A DNA stretch of 64,000 nucleotides from an uncultured Pseudomonadota bacterium. Its GTDB lineage: Bacteria > Myxococcota_A > UBA796 > SXON01. This document shows positions 1-8,677 of the stretch, in pieces. Every line of letters starts with the position of its first letter. Position 1 is the first letter of the stretch. The notes under the pieces are model-generated. The model was not told the DNA's origin. It made no database searches and saw nothing but the letters and a program-made list of their open reading frames with translations. The translations under genes and the position numbers were made by a program. The stretch spans positions 1-64,000 of the forward strand of contig CAIUMM010000091.1 in NCBI GenBank assembly GCA_903900265.1, written 5' to 3'.

Positions 1-43
1 GAGATTGGCTGACGCCGCGCTCGCCGCAGCTTAGGCAGGCGGC

Positions 44-550
44 ATGGATGCGAAACGCTTCAAAGCTGTGCTCGGTCAGTTCCTCTCCGGCGTCACCGTC
101 GTCACCGCGGTTCGTCCCGACGAAAGCGGGTCGCCCAAGCTGCACGGCATGACGGCCAGCGCCTTCGTGTCGGTGTCGATCGATCCGCCGCTGGTGCTGG
201 TGAGCGTGCAAAAGACCTCCCACATGCACGCGCACCTCTCGGCGGGCGGCCCGTTCGCGATCAGCTTGCTCTCCGAAGCGCAGGCGCTGGTCTCCAACCA
301 CTTTGCTGGATGGAAGAAAGAGGGTTTTGAGCCCGACGTGATCGGCGGAACCTTCCGCACCCCGGTGATCGCCGGCGCGCTCGGTTGGTTGGACCTTGAT
401 CTCCACGACGCCGTTTCGGCCGGCGACCACACGCTGTTCATCGGGCGTGTGGTCGAGCTTGGGCTCGCGGATGTACCCGAAGGCGAGGGCGCGTTGACGC
501 CGCTCGCCTATTGGAAGGGCAAATACGGGGGCTTCACGCCCGCCGGTTGA
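44..550 (+). CDS. Flavin reductase family protein
   Basis: 168 aa single-domain protein with the FMN-binding split-barrel pattern of flavin reductases that feed reduced flavin to monooxygenases (HpaC/NtaB type). The stretch GMTASAF followed by SIDPPLVLVSV near residues 36-54 is the typical flavin-phosphate-binding region, and the GHHTL-type motif appears as GDHTLFIGRV near residue 127. No signal peptide, so it is cytoplasmic. It converges on the acyl-CoA dehydrogenase gene with one base between the stops, and no partner monooxygenase is adjacent, so the substrate is unknown. Length is normal for the family. Confidence 0.9.
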   Translation: MDAKRFKAVLGQFLSGVTVVTAVRPDESGSPKLHGMTASAFVSVSIDPPLVLVSVQKTSHMHAHLSAGGPFAISLLSEAQALVSNHFAGWKKEGFEPDVIGGTFRTPVIAGALGWLDLDLHDAVSAGDHTLFIGRVVELGLADVPEGEGALTPLAYWKGKYGGFTPAG

Positions 551-551
551 G

Positions 552-1706
552 CTACTTGCCGCGCACCATCAGCTCGCGCGAGATGATCAAGCGCTGAATC
601 TGCGAGGTGCCTTCGTAGATCTGGAAGATCTTGGCGTCGCGCATGAGCTTCTCGACCGGGTATTCCTGGCTGTAGCCGTAGCCGCCGAAGATCTGCACCG
701 CGTTGGTGGTGGTCTTCATGACGGTGTCGCTCGAGAACGCTTTGGCCATCGCGGCTTCTTTGGTGTTCTTCTGGCCGGCGTCCTTCAAGGAGGCTGCGCG
801 CCAGGTGAGCAAGCGCGCGGCGTCGATCTCGGTGGCCATCTCGGCGATCATGAACGCGATCGCCTGGTGATTGGCGATCGGCTGACCGAAGGCGCGGCGC
901 TCGGTCGCGTACTCGATGGAGTGCTCCATCGCGGCGCGGGCTACGCCGACGGCCGCGGCTGCCACGCCCGGACGGGTGTAGTCGAACGCGGACATCGCCA
1001 ACTTCCAGCCGTCACCCACGTTTCCGACCACGTTCGCTTCGGGGACTTCTACGTTCTCAAAGGTGATGCCGCGGGTGTCGGAGCAGCGTTGTCCCATGTT
1101 GTATTCTTTCTTGCCGACGATGACGCCGGGCCAGGACCGCTCGACGATGAAGCCGGTCATGCCGCCGCGGGCGAGGCGCGAAGGATCGGTCACCGCCACG
1201 ACGAAGTACCAATCGGCGACGCCGGCGTTGGTGATCCACATCTTGGTGCCGTTGAGGATCCACTTGTCGCCTTGCTTCACGGCGCTGGTCTTCATGCCTT
1301 GCACGTCGGAGCCGGCGTTGGGCTCGGTGACGGCGTAGGCGCACAGGCTGAACTTCTCGGCGAACATACCGAGGTACTTCTTCTTCAGTTCGGGAGATCC
1401 GCCGAGGATCACCGGCTGCTGGGCGAGGCCGTTGGCCTCGATCGCGGTGCCGATGCCGGAGCATCCCCACGCGAACTCTTCGGCGAGCAGCATGCCATCG
1501 ACGCATCCGAGCTGCATGCCGCCGTTTTCGGCCTCGATGTGGGTGTTCATGATGCCGAGCGCGTTGGCTTTTTCAAGCACGGCAAACGGGTATTCGCCGG
1601 TCGCGTCGTGATGGGCCGCGACGGGGCGCATCTCCGATTTGGCGAAGTCGTGGGCGAGATCACGGAGGGCCTGCTGTTCTTCAGAGAGGCCAAAGTCGAT
1701 GGACAT
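552..1706 (-). CDS. Acyl-CoA dehydrogenase
   Basis: 384 aa FAD-dependent acyl-CoA dehydrogenase, first step of fatty-acid or branched-chain acyl-CoA beta-oxidation. N-terminal helical domain (EEQQALRDLAHDFA), middle beta domain with CAYAVTEPNAGSD, and C-terminal domain ending in QIFGGYGY and YEGTSQIQ. The Glu of YEGTS (about residue 365) is the expected catalytic base. The ATG at 1706 is chosen because GGAG lies 7 bases upstream and the family starts here; an open frame runs upstream to 1814 but that part has no homology features. Chain length of the substrate cannot be read from the sequence. Confidence 0.95.
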   Translation of the reverse strand: MSIDFGLSEEQQALRDLAHDFAKSEMRPVAAHHDATGEYPFAVLEKANALGIMNTHIEAENGGMQLGCVDGMLLAEEFAWGCSGIGTAIEANGLAQQPVILGGSPELKKKYLGMFAEKFSLCAYAVTEPNAGSDVQGMKTSAVKQGDKWILNGTKMWITNAGVADWYFVVAVTDPSRLARGGMTGFIVERSWPGVIVGKKEYNMGQRCSDTRGITFENVEVPEANVVGNVGDGWKLAMSAFDYTRPGVAAAAVGVARAAMEHSIEYATERRAFGQPIANHQAIAFMIAEMATEIDAARLLTWRAASLKDAGQKNTKEAAMAKAFSSDTVMKTTTNAVQIFGGYGYSQEYPVEKLMRDAKIFQIYEGTSQIQRLIISRELMVRGK

Positions 1707-1825
1707 GAGAGGCTCCAGGTCGGGGGTGAAAACGGGCGCGGGAGGTAACCCGGTGGTGCTGCCCGTACCGCTCAGGAAGCGCATCCGGGGCTTGCGCGCA
1801 GCGCCAGAGTGCATAGCCTTCCGCC

Positions 1826-2422
1826 ATGTTGACCGCTCCGCCCTCTTCCTCGTCTTCGTCGGGCTCCGCTGTGCCCGCTGCGATCGACACCATGCCGACC
1901 CCGAACCCTGACGCGCTGATGTTCCGCTTGCAGGAAATGCTGGTTCCGACTGGCACGTTCGAGTATCGCACCGCAGCGCAGGCCAGCGACGCGCCGCTTC
2001 CGCGCCGGCTCTTTGATCTCGGTGGCATCGTGCAGGTGCTCGTCGCGCCGCGCTTTGTGACGGTAAACAAGGACGCCGATCTGACTTGGCCGGAGCTGGT
2101 GCCGCAGATCAAGGCGGCGATCCGCGACTTCCTCGACTCGGGTGACATGGCGGTCCCCGACGAGGACCTCGCGGTTTCCAACTACACCGATCCCGTCGAG
2201 CGAAAGATCGTTCGCTTGCTGGACGAGATGATCCGCCCGGCGGTCGCAGAGGATGGCGGGGACATCGTGTACCGCGGCTTCGAAGATGGCGTGGTGTCGG
2301 TCAAGCTGATCGGCTCCTGCTCGACCTGTCCTTCCAGCACCGCCACGCTCGCGATGGGCGTAGAGCGGATGATGCTGGAGGAGATCCCCGAAGTGCGGGC
2401 CGTGCGTCAGGTTCAGGACTGA
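1826..2422 (+). CDS. Nfu/NifU-type Fe-S cluster carrier protein
   Basis: 198 aa two-domain protein. Residues about 24-110 match the Nfu N-terminal domain (begins TPNPDALMFRL), and residues about 123-195 match the NifU C-terminal domain with the cluster-binding CxxC at C165 and C168 (CSTCPSS). Such proteins hold a [4Fe-4S] cluster between two subunits and hand it to apo-enzymes. The first 20 residues are a Ser-rich stretch; the ATG at 1892 (MPTPNP) would remove it and is a plausible alternative start. Divergent from the acyl-CoA dehydrogenase across about 120 bases that must hold both promoters. Confidence 0.9.
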   Translation: MLTAPPSSSSSSGSAVPAAIDTMPTPNPDALMFRLQEMLVPTGTFEYRTAAQASDAPLPRRLFDLGGIVQVLVAPRFVTVNKDADLTWPELVPQIKAAIRDFLDSGDMAVPDEDLAVSNYTDPVERKIVRLLDEMIRPAVAEDGGDIVYRGFEDGVVSVKLIGSCSTCPSSTATLAMGVERMMLEEIPEVRAVRQVQD

Positions 2423-2458
2423 CCGAGCCCAGCCCCACTCCGGGGAGATTGGACGTGG

Positions 2459-3766
2459 CTACACCGCCGGGCGAGGTCCGGTGGGCTCCGGGGGCGCAGG
2501 CTCGGACGCAAACACCGCGCTCCACTGGATGCGGCCGGTCAGCTGCATCAGAGCGAACAGGGTGAGGATGCCTAATACGGTGATCGTGAGCCCGGTGTAG
2601 CCGTCGTAGAAGTGCGCGACGCCGAAGCCGACCTGGTAGAGCAGCTGCGCGACGCCCGCTTCGAGCAGCGCAAACCGCGCCCCGACCACGAGTCGCAGGT
2701 AGCTGACCGCGAGCAGCACGCTGACCGCGCTGGCTACGCCGAACGCCCATTCTACCGGCAAGATGTCCGCGGTGTAGGCGAACAACAAGTTGAACGCGAA
2801 GAACGATGCCGCAAGGAACAGGTAGTTGATCGGGTGGATCTCGTAGCGCTTCAGCAGTCCGAGCACGTAGATCCACACAAAGTAGAGGGCGAGGGGGATC
2901 GGGGCCGAGAAGGACAGCATGGATGCCAGCTCTCCGGGCTGGATGCGCGTCGGCATCGTCATGCCGATGGACTGTCCGGTTACGAGCCGGGCAAAAGTCC
3001 AGTCCAGCTGCCATCCTCGGCTGTCTGACCTGGGCGCTTTCGCGGTGGGCGAGAGCGTCATCGCCGGGAAGTCGATGGCGGCGAAGTCGGTCTTGAGCGT
3101 GAGCTGAAAGTCCTCGACCTGGCCGACCGCGCGCGACGGGACATACCGCCACTCGGTCATGCCGCGGGAGCTGTAGGTGATCGCCAGCGTGACGATCTGC
3201 CCGGTGTGCAAGGGGCCGGGGATCGTCGCGGTGACCTGTCCGGCTTCGGTGCGCAGGCCCCGCGCGACATCGACGCCGTCGACGACGAAGGTGAAGTTGT
3301 CGTACAGTCCTTCGGCATCGGGGAACGCAAAGCCGATCTGCACCTCCGCGCCGGCCGGCACCGATGTCTCGATGGGAAAGCGCCAACTTCCTGCGAAGGT
3401 GACGTCGTAGAGCGGAAACCACATCAGGCCCTTACGGCGCTCGTCGAGCGCAAGGTTCGCGTCGATGCGCGTTTGATTCGGGACGATCACCGCTGACTTT
3501 GACTCCCAGACCGGCGTGACTTTGCGCGTGACCTCGCCGTTCGCTTGGGTGAACTCCTCTTCGTGATTGGTCAGCTCGCGCCAGACCAGCGCGGCGGTGG
3601 GGGCCTGTTGGGACTGTGGGCTTCCCCACAGCGCCTGCACTCGGCTCGACAGCGAGCCGCTTTGGTCGGTGGTGCGCGCGGTGGTCACGCCGCCAAGCAG
3701 CATCCACGAGACGAGCGCGAGCATGAATACACAGGTGATTCCGAATAGTCGTAAGAACGGAGACAT
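2459..3766 (-). CDS. CreD-like inner-membrane protein
   Basis: 435 aa. An N-terminal membrane helix (residues 4-27) is followed by a large periplasmic region of about 260 residues, then five to six hydrophobic helices from about residue 290 (FSAPIPLALYFVWIYVLG, YLFLAASFFAFNLLFAY, and others). This layout and the wording of the helices match the CreD family, known in enterobacteria as an envelope protein of the CreBC regulon. No creBC homologue is adjacent. The ATG at 3766 is used because GGAG sits 6 bases upstream; a TTG at 3778 is in frame. A hairpin abuts the ribosome-binding site. Confidence 0.75.
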   Translation of the reverse strand: MSPFLRLFGITCVFMLALVSWMLLGGVTTARTTDQSGSLSSRVQALWGSPQSQQAPTAALVWRELTNHEEEFTQANGEVTRKVTPVWESKSAVIVPNQTRIDANLALDERRKGLMWFPLYDVTFAGSWRFPIETSVPAGAEVQIGFAFPDAEGLYDNFTFVVDGVDVARGLRTEAGQVTATIPGPLHTGQIVTLAITYSSRGMTEWRYVPSRAVGQVEDFQLTLKTDFAAIDFPAMTLSPTAKAPRSDSRGWQLDWTFARLVTGQSIGMTMPTRIQPGELASMLSFSAPIPLALYFVWIYVLGLLKRYEIHPINYLFLAASFFAFNLLFAYTADILPVEWAFGVASAVSVLLAVSYLRLVVGARFALLEAGVAQLLYQVGFGVAHFYDGYTGLTITVLGILTLFALMQLTGRIQWSAVFASEPAPPEPTGPRPAV

Positions 3767-3776
3767 ACGCAACTCC

Positions 3777-3804
3777 AAGGGAGAAAGGTTGCTTTCCCTC
3801 CCTT
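3777..3804 (-). promoter_or_regulatory. 5' leader stem-loop abutting the creD-like RBS
   Basis: Seen directly: AAGGGAG plus AAAG pair with CTTT plus CTCCCTT, giving an 11-bp stem with a 2-base bulge and a 4-base loop. On the minus strand the stem ends at 3777, directly next to the GGAG at 3776-3773 of the creD-like gene. It could modulate translation or be a processing site; function is inferred only. Confidence 0.45.
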
Positions 3805-3934
3805 ATGGGTGCCATCTGGCGCGCAGTACATGTCGTGGTGCAAGGCCATCGGCCGATTTGTGCAAGGATCGTGCAGACGCGCCGTGGCGGGCCTCTGCGT
3901 TGTCTAGACGCCCCGCGCTGCATAGAGCCTCGGA

Positions 3935-4507
3935 GTGAGCACCCCTGATCCCGTCGCGATGTCCACCGGAATGCTCGTGTGGCGCATTGTGCAGGCTTTG
4001 ATCGTGGTGCTGGTGCTGGTGCTGGCGATCGGAGTGCTGTTCCGGGAGCCGATGGAGCAGGCTGCGGGCTGGTTCGTGGGGCGCTTTGGCCTCTTTGGCG
4101 TGTTCCTCGCCGCGCTGATGCTCGATGCCTTGCCGGGGCTGGGCTCGCAGCCGATCGTGTTGCTCGCCTGCGCCGGTGGGATGCCTGGCGCGTCGGTGTG
4201 GCTGGCGGCGAGCGCCGGGTCTTGGCTGTCAGGGACGATGGGCTGGGCGACGGGCCGCCTGATGGGGCGATGGTCGTGGTTTCGGGGCTGGATTGAGCGG
4301 TCCGGGCTGGAGTCCGGGTTGCTGCGCCACCGACGGCGCGCGGTGTTCCTCGCTGCGCTCGCGCCGTTCCCGTACGGTCTGGTGACGATGGCGGCGGGCG
4401 CCGCAGGGTTGCCGTGGCGCGAGGTCGCGTTCGGGGCCACCGGTCGCTTCATCAAAGTGGGGCTGAGCGTCGCGATCGTGCTGATGGGCTGGGGGGCAAC
4501 CCGTTGA
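3935..4507 (+). CDS. DedA/TVP38 (VTT)-like membrane protein
   Basis: 190 aa with hydrophobic segments at about residues 10-33, 48-68, 72-95, 125-150 and 160-185. Features such as GLFGVFLAALMLDALPG, GSWLSGTMGWATGR and the closing LPWREVAFGATGR resemble VTT-domain (SNARE-associated Golgi/DedA) proteins, which include lipid scramblase-like flippases. The GTG at 3935 is used; an ATG at 3959 is possible. The stop overlaps the TTG of the following TetR gene by four bases, so the two are probably co-expressed. Confidence 0.7.
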   Translation: MSTPDPVAMSTGMLVWRIVQALIVVLVLVLAIGVLFREPMEQAAGWFVGRFGLFGVFLAALMLDALPGLGSQPIVLLACAGGMPGASVWLAASAGSWLSGTMGWATGRLMGRWSWFRGWIERSGLESGLLRHRRRAVFLAALAPFPYGLVTMAAGAAGLPWREVAFGATGRFIKVGLSVAIVLMGWGATR

Positions 4508-5076
4508 CGCGCGCGCCCACGCGGGACCGGGTGTTGGATGCCGCCGCTACCGTGTTTGCTGCTCGCGGGTTTGAAGGCGCGACGACGCGGGAGATCGCCG
4601 CCGCCGCGGGCATCAACATCGCGACCCTACACTACCATCACTCGGACAAACAGACCCTCTACGATGCCGTTGTGGCGCGTGTTTACGAGCGCTTGCTCGA
4701 ACTTCCCGGGCTGGAGCTGAACCCGAACCCCAGCTTGGACCGGGAGCAGCGCCTTCGCGGGTTTGTGACCGTACTCTTTGGGTTCGTGTGCGCACATCGT
4801 GAAGAAATCCGAGTACTTCTACGGCATGTGCTCGACACGCATCGCTTGCCAGCAGCGGTGAGCGAGCGTTGGATTCATGAGGTGATCCCCCGCGTGCAGC
4901 GCATCTGCATCGCGCTTGAGGTGGACATGGCTGCGCATCGCCTCGATCTGCTGTCGCTCAATCACCTTTTTGCTCGCTACGCGATCACCGACGAAGCCGA
5001 TCTTCTGCAAATCGGCGTAGACCGTGCCACGTTGGAGCAGCACCTCGGCGACGTCGCGGTTCAACTGCTGCGGTGA
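4504..5076 (+). CDS. TetR/AcrR family transcriptional regulator
   Basis: 190 aa. Residues about 6-52 form the TetR helix-turn-helix (RVLDAAATVFAARGFEGATTREIAAAAG split by the recognition helix IATLHYHHSDKQ). The C-terminal two-thirds is a helical ligand and dimer domain. The start is the TTG at 4504, which overlaps the stop of the VTT gene (TTGA); frames further upstream lie wholly inside that gene. It may regulate the VTT membrane protein, as TetR genes often control an adjacent gene, but no operator could be assigned. Confidence 0.9.
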   Translation: MTRAPTRDRVLDAAATVFAARGFEGATTREIAAAAGINIATLHYHHSDKQTLYDAVVARVYERLLELPGLELNPNPSLDREQRLRGFVTVLFGFVCAHREEIRVLLRHVLDTHRLPAAVSERWIHEVIPRVQRICIALEVDMAAHRLDLLSLNHLFARYAITDEADLLQIGVDRATLEQHLGDVAVQLLR

Positions 5077-5097
5077 GCTTTTGCCGACGCCCGCGCT

Positions 5098-5949
5098 TCA
5101 GTGTTCCCAGCGGATCGCCAAAAACGTATACGGCGGCCACGTGTCGTGGAACCGCGACTTCAGCCAGACCTGACTTCCCAGCATGAACGTGGGCATTTCT
5201 TCTGCGGCGGTGGGCTTCCACAGCAGCACGGGGCCCAGCCGGATGTTCGCATCCGCGGTCGCGGAGTTGGACACCCAGTTGAGCATCGGGCCTATCCACA
5301 GCTTGCGGTCCGTCGGCGTCTGTGGCTTCAAGACCTCGGCGAAAAGATAGCCTGCACGACGAATAATCCACCCGTGGGCCGGGGCATTGATCTGGTCGGT
5401 GGGATCCCAATACCAGACGAGATCCTTGCGATAAGAAAACATGTCGTTGCGCTGGACCGTGGCTTCGGCGATCGCGATCACCGGCCCGGCCTTGGCTTTC
5501 AGGCGAGTGCTTACGTACGCTTGAACGCCGCCTCCTCCCTGCCGTTCACCGGAGGCCACTGCCTCCCGTTTCCAGTCGCGATCCGCGACGATCCCCGGAT
5601 CATCGAGCGCGAGCAAGCTGGAGAAGGTGCCGAAGTACCATGCGCCGTACGCGCCTACCGTCAGGTCCCAGATCGCGATCGGCGCGAGGCGAAAGACCGG
5701 TCCGACGCGCGCGAAGGATGGAGTCAGGTCGACGTGCGCAGCGACTGACCCGAAGTTCGCCGCGGTCAGCGCGTGCGCAAGGCCCGATCCTTCCGCTTCT
5801 TTGTACAGCGGAATGCGCCACTCCGGCTCGGCGATCACCTGCACTCCTTCCGGAAAGGCCGCGATGCCGATCTGCTCCATCCGATGCAGCTCTGCGGCGC
5901 GCGTTGGGGAGCACAGCAGGGCCAACGCCCAAAGCGACGCGTAGAGCAC
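5098..5949 (-). CDS. Exported protein of unknown function, probable beta-barrel
   Basis: 283 aa with a signal peptide (MLYASLWALALLCSPTRA, cleavage about residue 18). The mature part has alternating hydrophobic strands and many aromatics, ends in a strand with TFLAIRW, and looks like an outer-membrane barrel. GTG start. Last gene of a three-gene minus-strand operon with the lipoprotein (6 bases apart) and the SRPBCC-like protein. I do not recognise the family. Confidence 0.7.
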   Translation of the reverse strand: MLYASLWALALLCSPTRAAELHRMEQIGIAAFPEGVQVIAEPEWRIPLYKEAEGSGLAHALTAANFGSVAAHVDLTPSFARVGPVFRLAPIAIWDLTVGAYGAWYFGTFSSLLALDDPGIVADRDWKREAVASGERQGGGGVQAYVSTRLKAKAGPVIAIAEATVQRNDMFSYRKDLVWYWDPTDQINAPAHGWIIRRAGYLFAEVLKPQTPTDRKLWIGPMLNWVSNSATADANIRLGPVLLWKPTAAEEMPTFMLGSQVWLKSRFHDTWPPYTFLAIRWEH

Positions 5950-5955
5950 CGGGGC

Positions 5956-6789
5956 CTACAGTCCTTGCTCAACGATCGCGTTGTCGGTGTCGTCGAACAC
6001 GTCGTGCAGCCCGAGGATCAGCTGATCTTCGAGGAAGCTCTGACTGGCGACGTCGTCGATGATCAGCACCATCTCGGTCCAGAGCGCTTGCGTGCGATGC
6101 ACCTTGCCGTCGGCGGCTTCCTGGAACACATCGAGGGTATACGACTGCCGTACACCATTTTTATGGTCGTCTCCCCAGCCTTCTTCTTCGATCCAGCCTC
6201 GGCTCACCACCGCAGGCAGCTCCACGCCGTCCACATCCGTGTATGTCGTGCGTTGGTAATCCTTGAAGTAGAAGTACGGGATCGTGACGTTGAACGCTGC
6301 GGTTTTCACCATGTCGTTGCCGGTCACCAGACGATCGCAGCTGCCGTCCCCGAAACAGTCGCCGCCTTCGATGAAGGTTCGGTCGAACGTTGAATAGTCG
6401 TCGGGATCGACGACGGTCTGATCCGGCAGCAGGATGAAGTCGATGTGCTGCTGCAACGTGGCGGTGCTCGGCGCATCCGCGAGCCCGCCCATGGTGTCGG
6501 ACAGGCTGGTCCCGGGGGGAGGGGTGATGTCCTCGATCGCGTCCTCCGGCAACGAAGGCAGGATGTACCCATCGTCCACGGTCGCCCGCGCGTCGGCCCA
6601 CTTCGACAGCGAGGTCAGCCCCAGCGAGAGCAGCGCAGCGTCATCTTGGTGCTGGAACAGGTACGGCGCGAGGTCTTCGAGCTCGGTGGGCGCGGTCACA
6701 GGGTCGGTTTTCCCGCCGCAGCCTGCGCTCCACGCGAGCGTAACGAGCAGAGCGGCGCGCCGGGCGTTGGGGAATAGAACCTGTGTCAT
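5956..6789 (-). CDS. Lipoprotein of unknown function
   Basis: 277 aa with a lipoprotein signal; the lipobox ends at WSAGC (Cys about residue 24), so it should be anchored in a membrane. The mature protein is acidic, with clusters of Asp (about residues 105-150 and 235-270) and paired cysteines in GGDCFGDGSCD. No domain recognised. Its start codon overlaps the stop of the upstream SRPBCC-like gene (ATGA), which supports translational coupling within the 7388-5098 operon. Confidence 0.75.
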   Translation of the reverse strand: MTQVLFPNARRAALLVTLAWSAGCGGKTDPVTAPTELEDLAPYLFQHQDDAALLSLGLTSLSKWADARATVDDGYILPSLPEDAIEDITPPPGTSLSDTMGGLADAPSTATLQQHIDFILLPDQTVVDPDDYSTFDRTFIEGGDCFGDGSCDRLVTGNDMVKTAAFNVTIPYFYFKDYQRTTYTDVDGVELPAVVSRGWIEEEGWGDDHKNGVRQSYTLDVFQEAADGKVHRTQALWTEMVLIIDDVASQSFLEDQLILGLHDVFDDTDNAIVEQGL

Positions 6790-7388
6790 GGGGACGCCTC
6801 CGCACGGTGAACCAAGTCGCTAAGGTAGTCGCGTACGCCTTGTCCCGCGAGCCAGGTCTTGATGAAGCTCGGCACGGCGAGGCCGAACGCGGTCTCCACG
6901 GCGTAGCTTAGGCGCAGCGCAGCGGGGTTGGCAGGGCTGGGCCCCAGCTTGTAGACCCCGCGGCTCCATTCGATGGTGTTGGCCTGCGTGGGGTCGAGCT
7001 CGTGGATGAGCACGCCCGCGGCGCGATCGATCCGGTAGTGATTGAAATACACGACCGTGAAGCCAAAGTGCGACGCTTCCCAAGCTCCCCATTGTTCCGT
7101 AGGCGTGCTGGGCTTGTAGTAACGGAAGCTCTTTACCGAGCTGTTCCCTTGCAACCTCGCGTTGAAGTCGAGGAGGGAGCGCCAGAGCGCGTCGGTAGAG
7201 GCGTTGACCTCCGCTATGCCCTCTACGCTCACCGCCCCGGGATGCGTAGGCGCGTGGTCGATGAGGATGACCTCGCCAGCCGCGAGCGCAGCTTCACTGG
7301 CTGCGTCCAAGCGCGCCGCAAACGCCGGCTGTGACAGCAAGAGCAGCGCCGACAGGCCTGCGAGACAGCTACGTGCGGACAGCTTCAT
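6786..7388 (-). CDS. Secreted START/SRPBCC-like lipid-binding-fold protein
   Basis: 200 aa with a Sec signal peptide (residues 1-24, cleavage after AFA). The mature region (VEGIAEVNASTDALWRSLLDF, then YFNHYRID, and a C-terminal amphipathic helix FIKTWLAGQGVRDYLSDL) has the helix-grip pattern of SRPBCC/START proteins, which bind a hydrophobic ligand. First gene of a three-gene operon with a lipoprotein and a barrel-like protein, so a periplasmic lipid-handling role is a reasonable but unproven guess. Confidence 0.65.
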   Translation of the reverse strand: MKLSARSCLAGLSALLLLSQPAFAARLDAASEAALAAGEVILIDHAPTHPGAVSVEGIAEVNASTDALWRSLLDFNARLQGNSSVKSFRYYKPSTPTEQWGAWEASHFGFTVVYFNHYRIDRAAGVLIHELDPTQANTIEWSRGVYKLGPSPANPAALRLSYAVETAFGLAVPSFIKTWLAGQGVRDYLSDLVHRAEASP

Positions 7389-7416
7389 CGGCGTACTCTA
7401 CTTCAAAACGCAGCGA

Positions 7417-8550
7417 TCAGCGCGCTTTGCGACGAACACCGGCGCGCGCGGGCTCTTCGACCGCCACCACCGGTGCTTCAACCACCGGCTTCGGCGCGGG
7501 CTTGATCACAGGCGTGGCTGCCACGGGCGCGGGCTTGATCACAGGCTTGGCTGCCGCGGGCGCGGGCTTGATCACAGGCTTGGCTGCCGCGGGGGCCTTG
7601 GCGCTCGGCTTCACCGCGGCGAGCAGGCCAGCCATGGTGCCAAAGGTGTTCTGCCCCGCCGAGCTGCTGCCACGTTGCTCGCGCGGAGCCTCGCTCTGCG
7701 TGTCGCCGGCTTGACGAATCCCAAGGTTGACCCGCTGGCGGGGGATGTCGATTGACAGCACGCGGACGTTGACGACCTGCCCTTCTTGGAGGGCCTCCGC
7801 GGCGCTGTTCAGCCGCACCTTGCCGATGTTCGACAGGTGCACGAGGCCTTCGGCGCCGTTGGGGAGGCGAACGAACGCGCCAAAGTCGCGCAGGCCGGTC
7901 ACGGTGCCTTCGTAGACCTCGCCCTCTTGCAGCTCGGTCAGCTTCTCGCCGCGGCTCGCCTTGGCTTCTTCATCCGCGATGCTGCGGTGGGAGACGATCG
8001 CGTCCCGGCCACGCACGTCGAGCACCTTGAACATCAGCGTCCGGCCAACGTAGGCGTTCGGGTCGGGGTCGACGTTGCGATCGATCTGGCCCATGGGGCA
8101 GAAGGCCCGCACGCCGCCGGACAGCTCGACGTCAAAACCGTGCTCATTGCAGGCGTTGACCTTGCCCTGAATGGGGATGCCGTTCTCTTTGGCTTCGTCG
8201 AGCAGCTCGCGGGTGGCTTCTCCCGAGACGGTGAGCGTCAAGCGCACTTCGCCGTCTTTGATCGCGAGCACGAACGCGTCGAGCACGTCGCCTTGTTTGA
8301 CGTCCACAGGAACATCGATGCGATCCATCGCGGCGTCGGCTTTGCCGCCTACGTCGAAGAACACCGTCGAGTCGTTGATCCGCGACACCGCAGCGCGCAC
8401 GCGCTGCCCTTTGCGGAAGCCGCCGGGGCGGTGTTTGGGCGCGAAATCGCTGAAGAGCATCTCGAGGTCGCCGCGCGAAAGGTCGGCAACACCTGCCAGA
8501 TCGACGTCGATGTCAGGACGGGCAACAGAGGAACGGGGTTCGATGGGCAT
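7417..8550 (-). CDS. Triple S1-domain RNA-binding protein with Ala/Pro/Lys repeat tail
   Basis: 377 aa. Three S1 (OB-fold) RNA-binding domains lie at about residues 45-108, 125-192 and 208-282; the last is canonical (YEGTVTGLRDFGAFVRL, EGLVHLSNIG). The tail from about residue 310 is low complexity with an 11-residue unit AAAKPVIKPAP repeated three times, ending in basic RRKAR. It resembles a short ribosomal protein S1 paralogue or a Tex-type accessory protein and probably binds mRNA or ribosomes. GGAG lies 5 bases before the ATG. Divergent from queA across 127 bases. Confidence 0.85.
   Translation of the reverse strand: MPIEPRSSVARPDIDVDLAGVADLSRGDLEMLFSDFAPKHRPGGFRKGQRVRAAVSRINDSTVFFDVGGKADAAMDRIDVPVDVKQGDVLDAFVLAIKDGEVRLTLTVSGEATRELLDEAKENGIPIQGKVNACNEHGFDVELSGGVRAFCPMGQIDRNVDPDPNAYVGRTLMFKVLDVRGRDAIVSHRSIADEEAKASRGEKLTELQEGEVYEGTVTGLRDFGAFVRLPNGAEGLVHLSNIGKVRLNSAAEALQEGQVVNVRVLSIDIPRQRVNLGIRQAGDTQSEAPREQRGSSSAGQNTFGTMAGLLAAVKPSAKAPAAAKPVIKPAPAAAKPVIKPAPVAATPVIKPAPKPVVEAPVVAVEEPARAGVRRKAR
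7493..7591. repeat. 33-bp tandem repeat, 3 copies
   Basis: The unit beginning GGCGCGGGCTTGATCACAGG occurs at 7493, 7526 and 7559 with few mismatches. It encodes the 11-residue AAAKPVIKPAP unit in the tail of the S1-domain protein, in frame, so copy-number change would alter tail length without frameshift. Confidence 0.9.
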
Positions 8551-8677
8551 GGGGACTCCGCGGCGGGGTTTAGCGAGCCGGGGGGTGTATCCGTGTCAGA
8601 GCCCGAACGGGAGGATTCCCGCGCAGCAATCCAATGTCCGACTCGCCGACGCGCCGGACGCCGGGTAGATCGCCGCC

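Noticed and set aside
867..1748. 293-codon plus-strand frame opposite the acyl-CoA dehydrogenase
   Set aside because: Shadow frame rich in Gly/His/Asp with no family features.
2423..2458. Terminator between the Nfu and CreD-like genes
   Set aside because: Only a weak 4-bp CCCC/GGGG pairing is present, so no terminator was called.
2301..3422. 373-codon minus-strand frame overlapping the CreD-like gene
   Set aside because: Arg-rich alternate frame; the CreD-like frame has membrane helices and a proper RBS.
7493..7591. Possible CRISPR-like array
   Set aside because: Repeats are contiguous, have no spacers and encode a protein tail.
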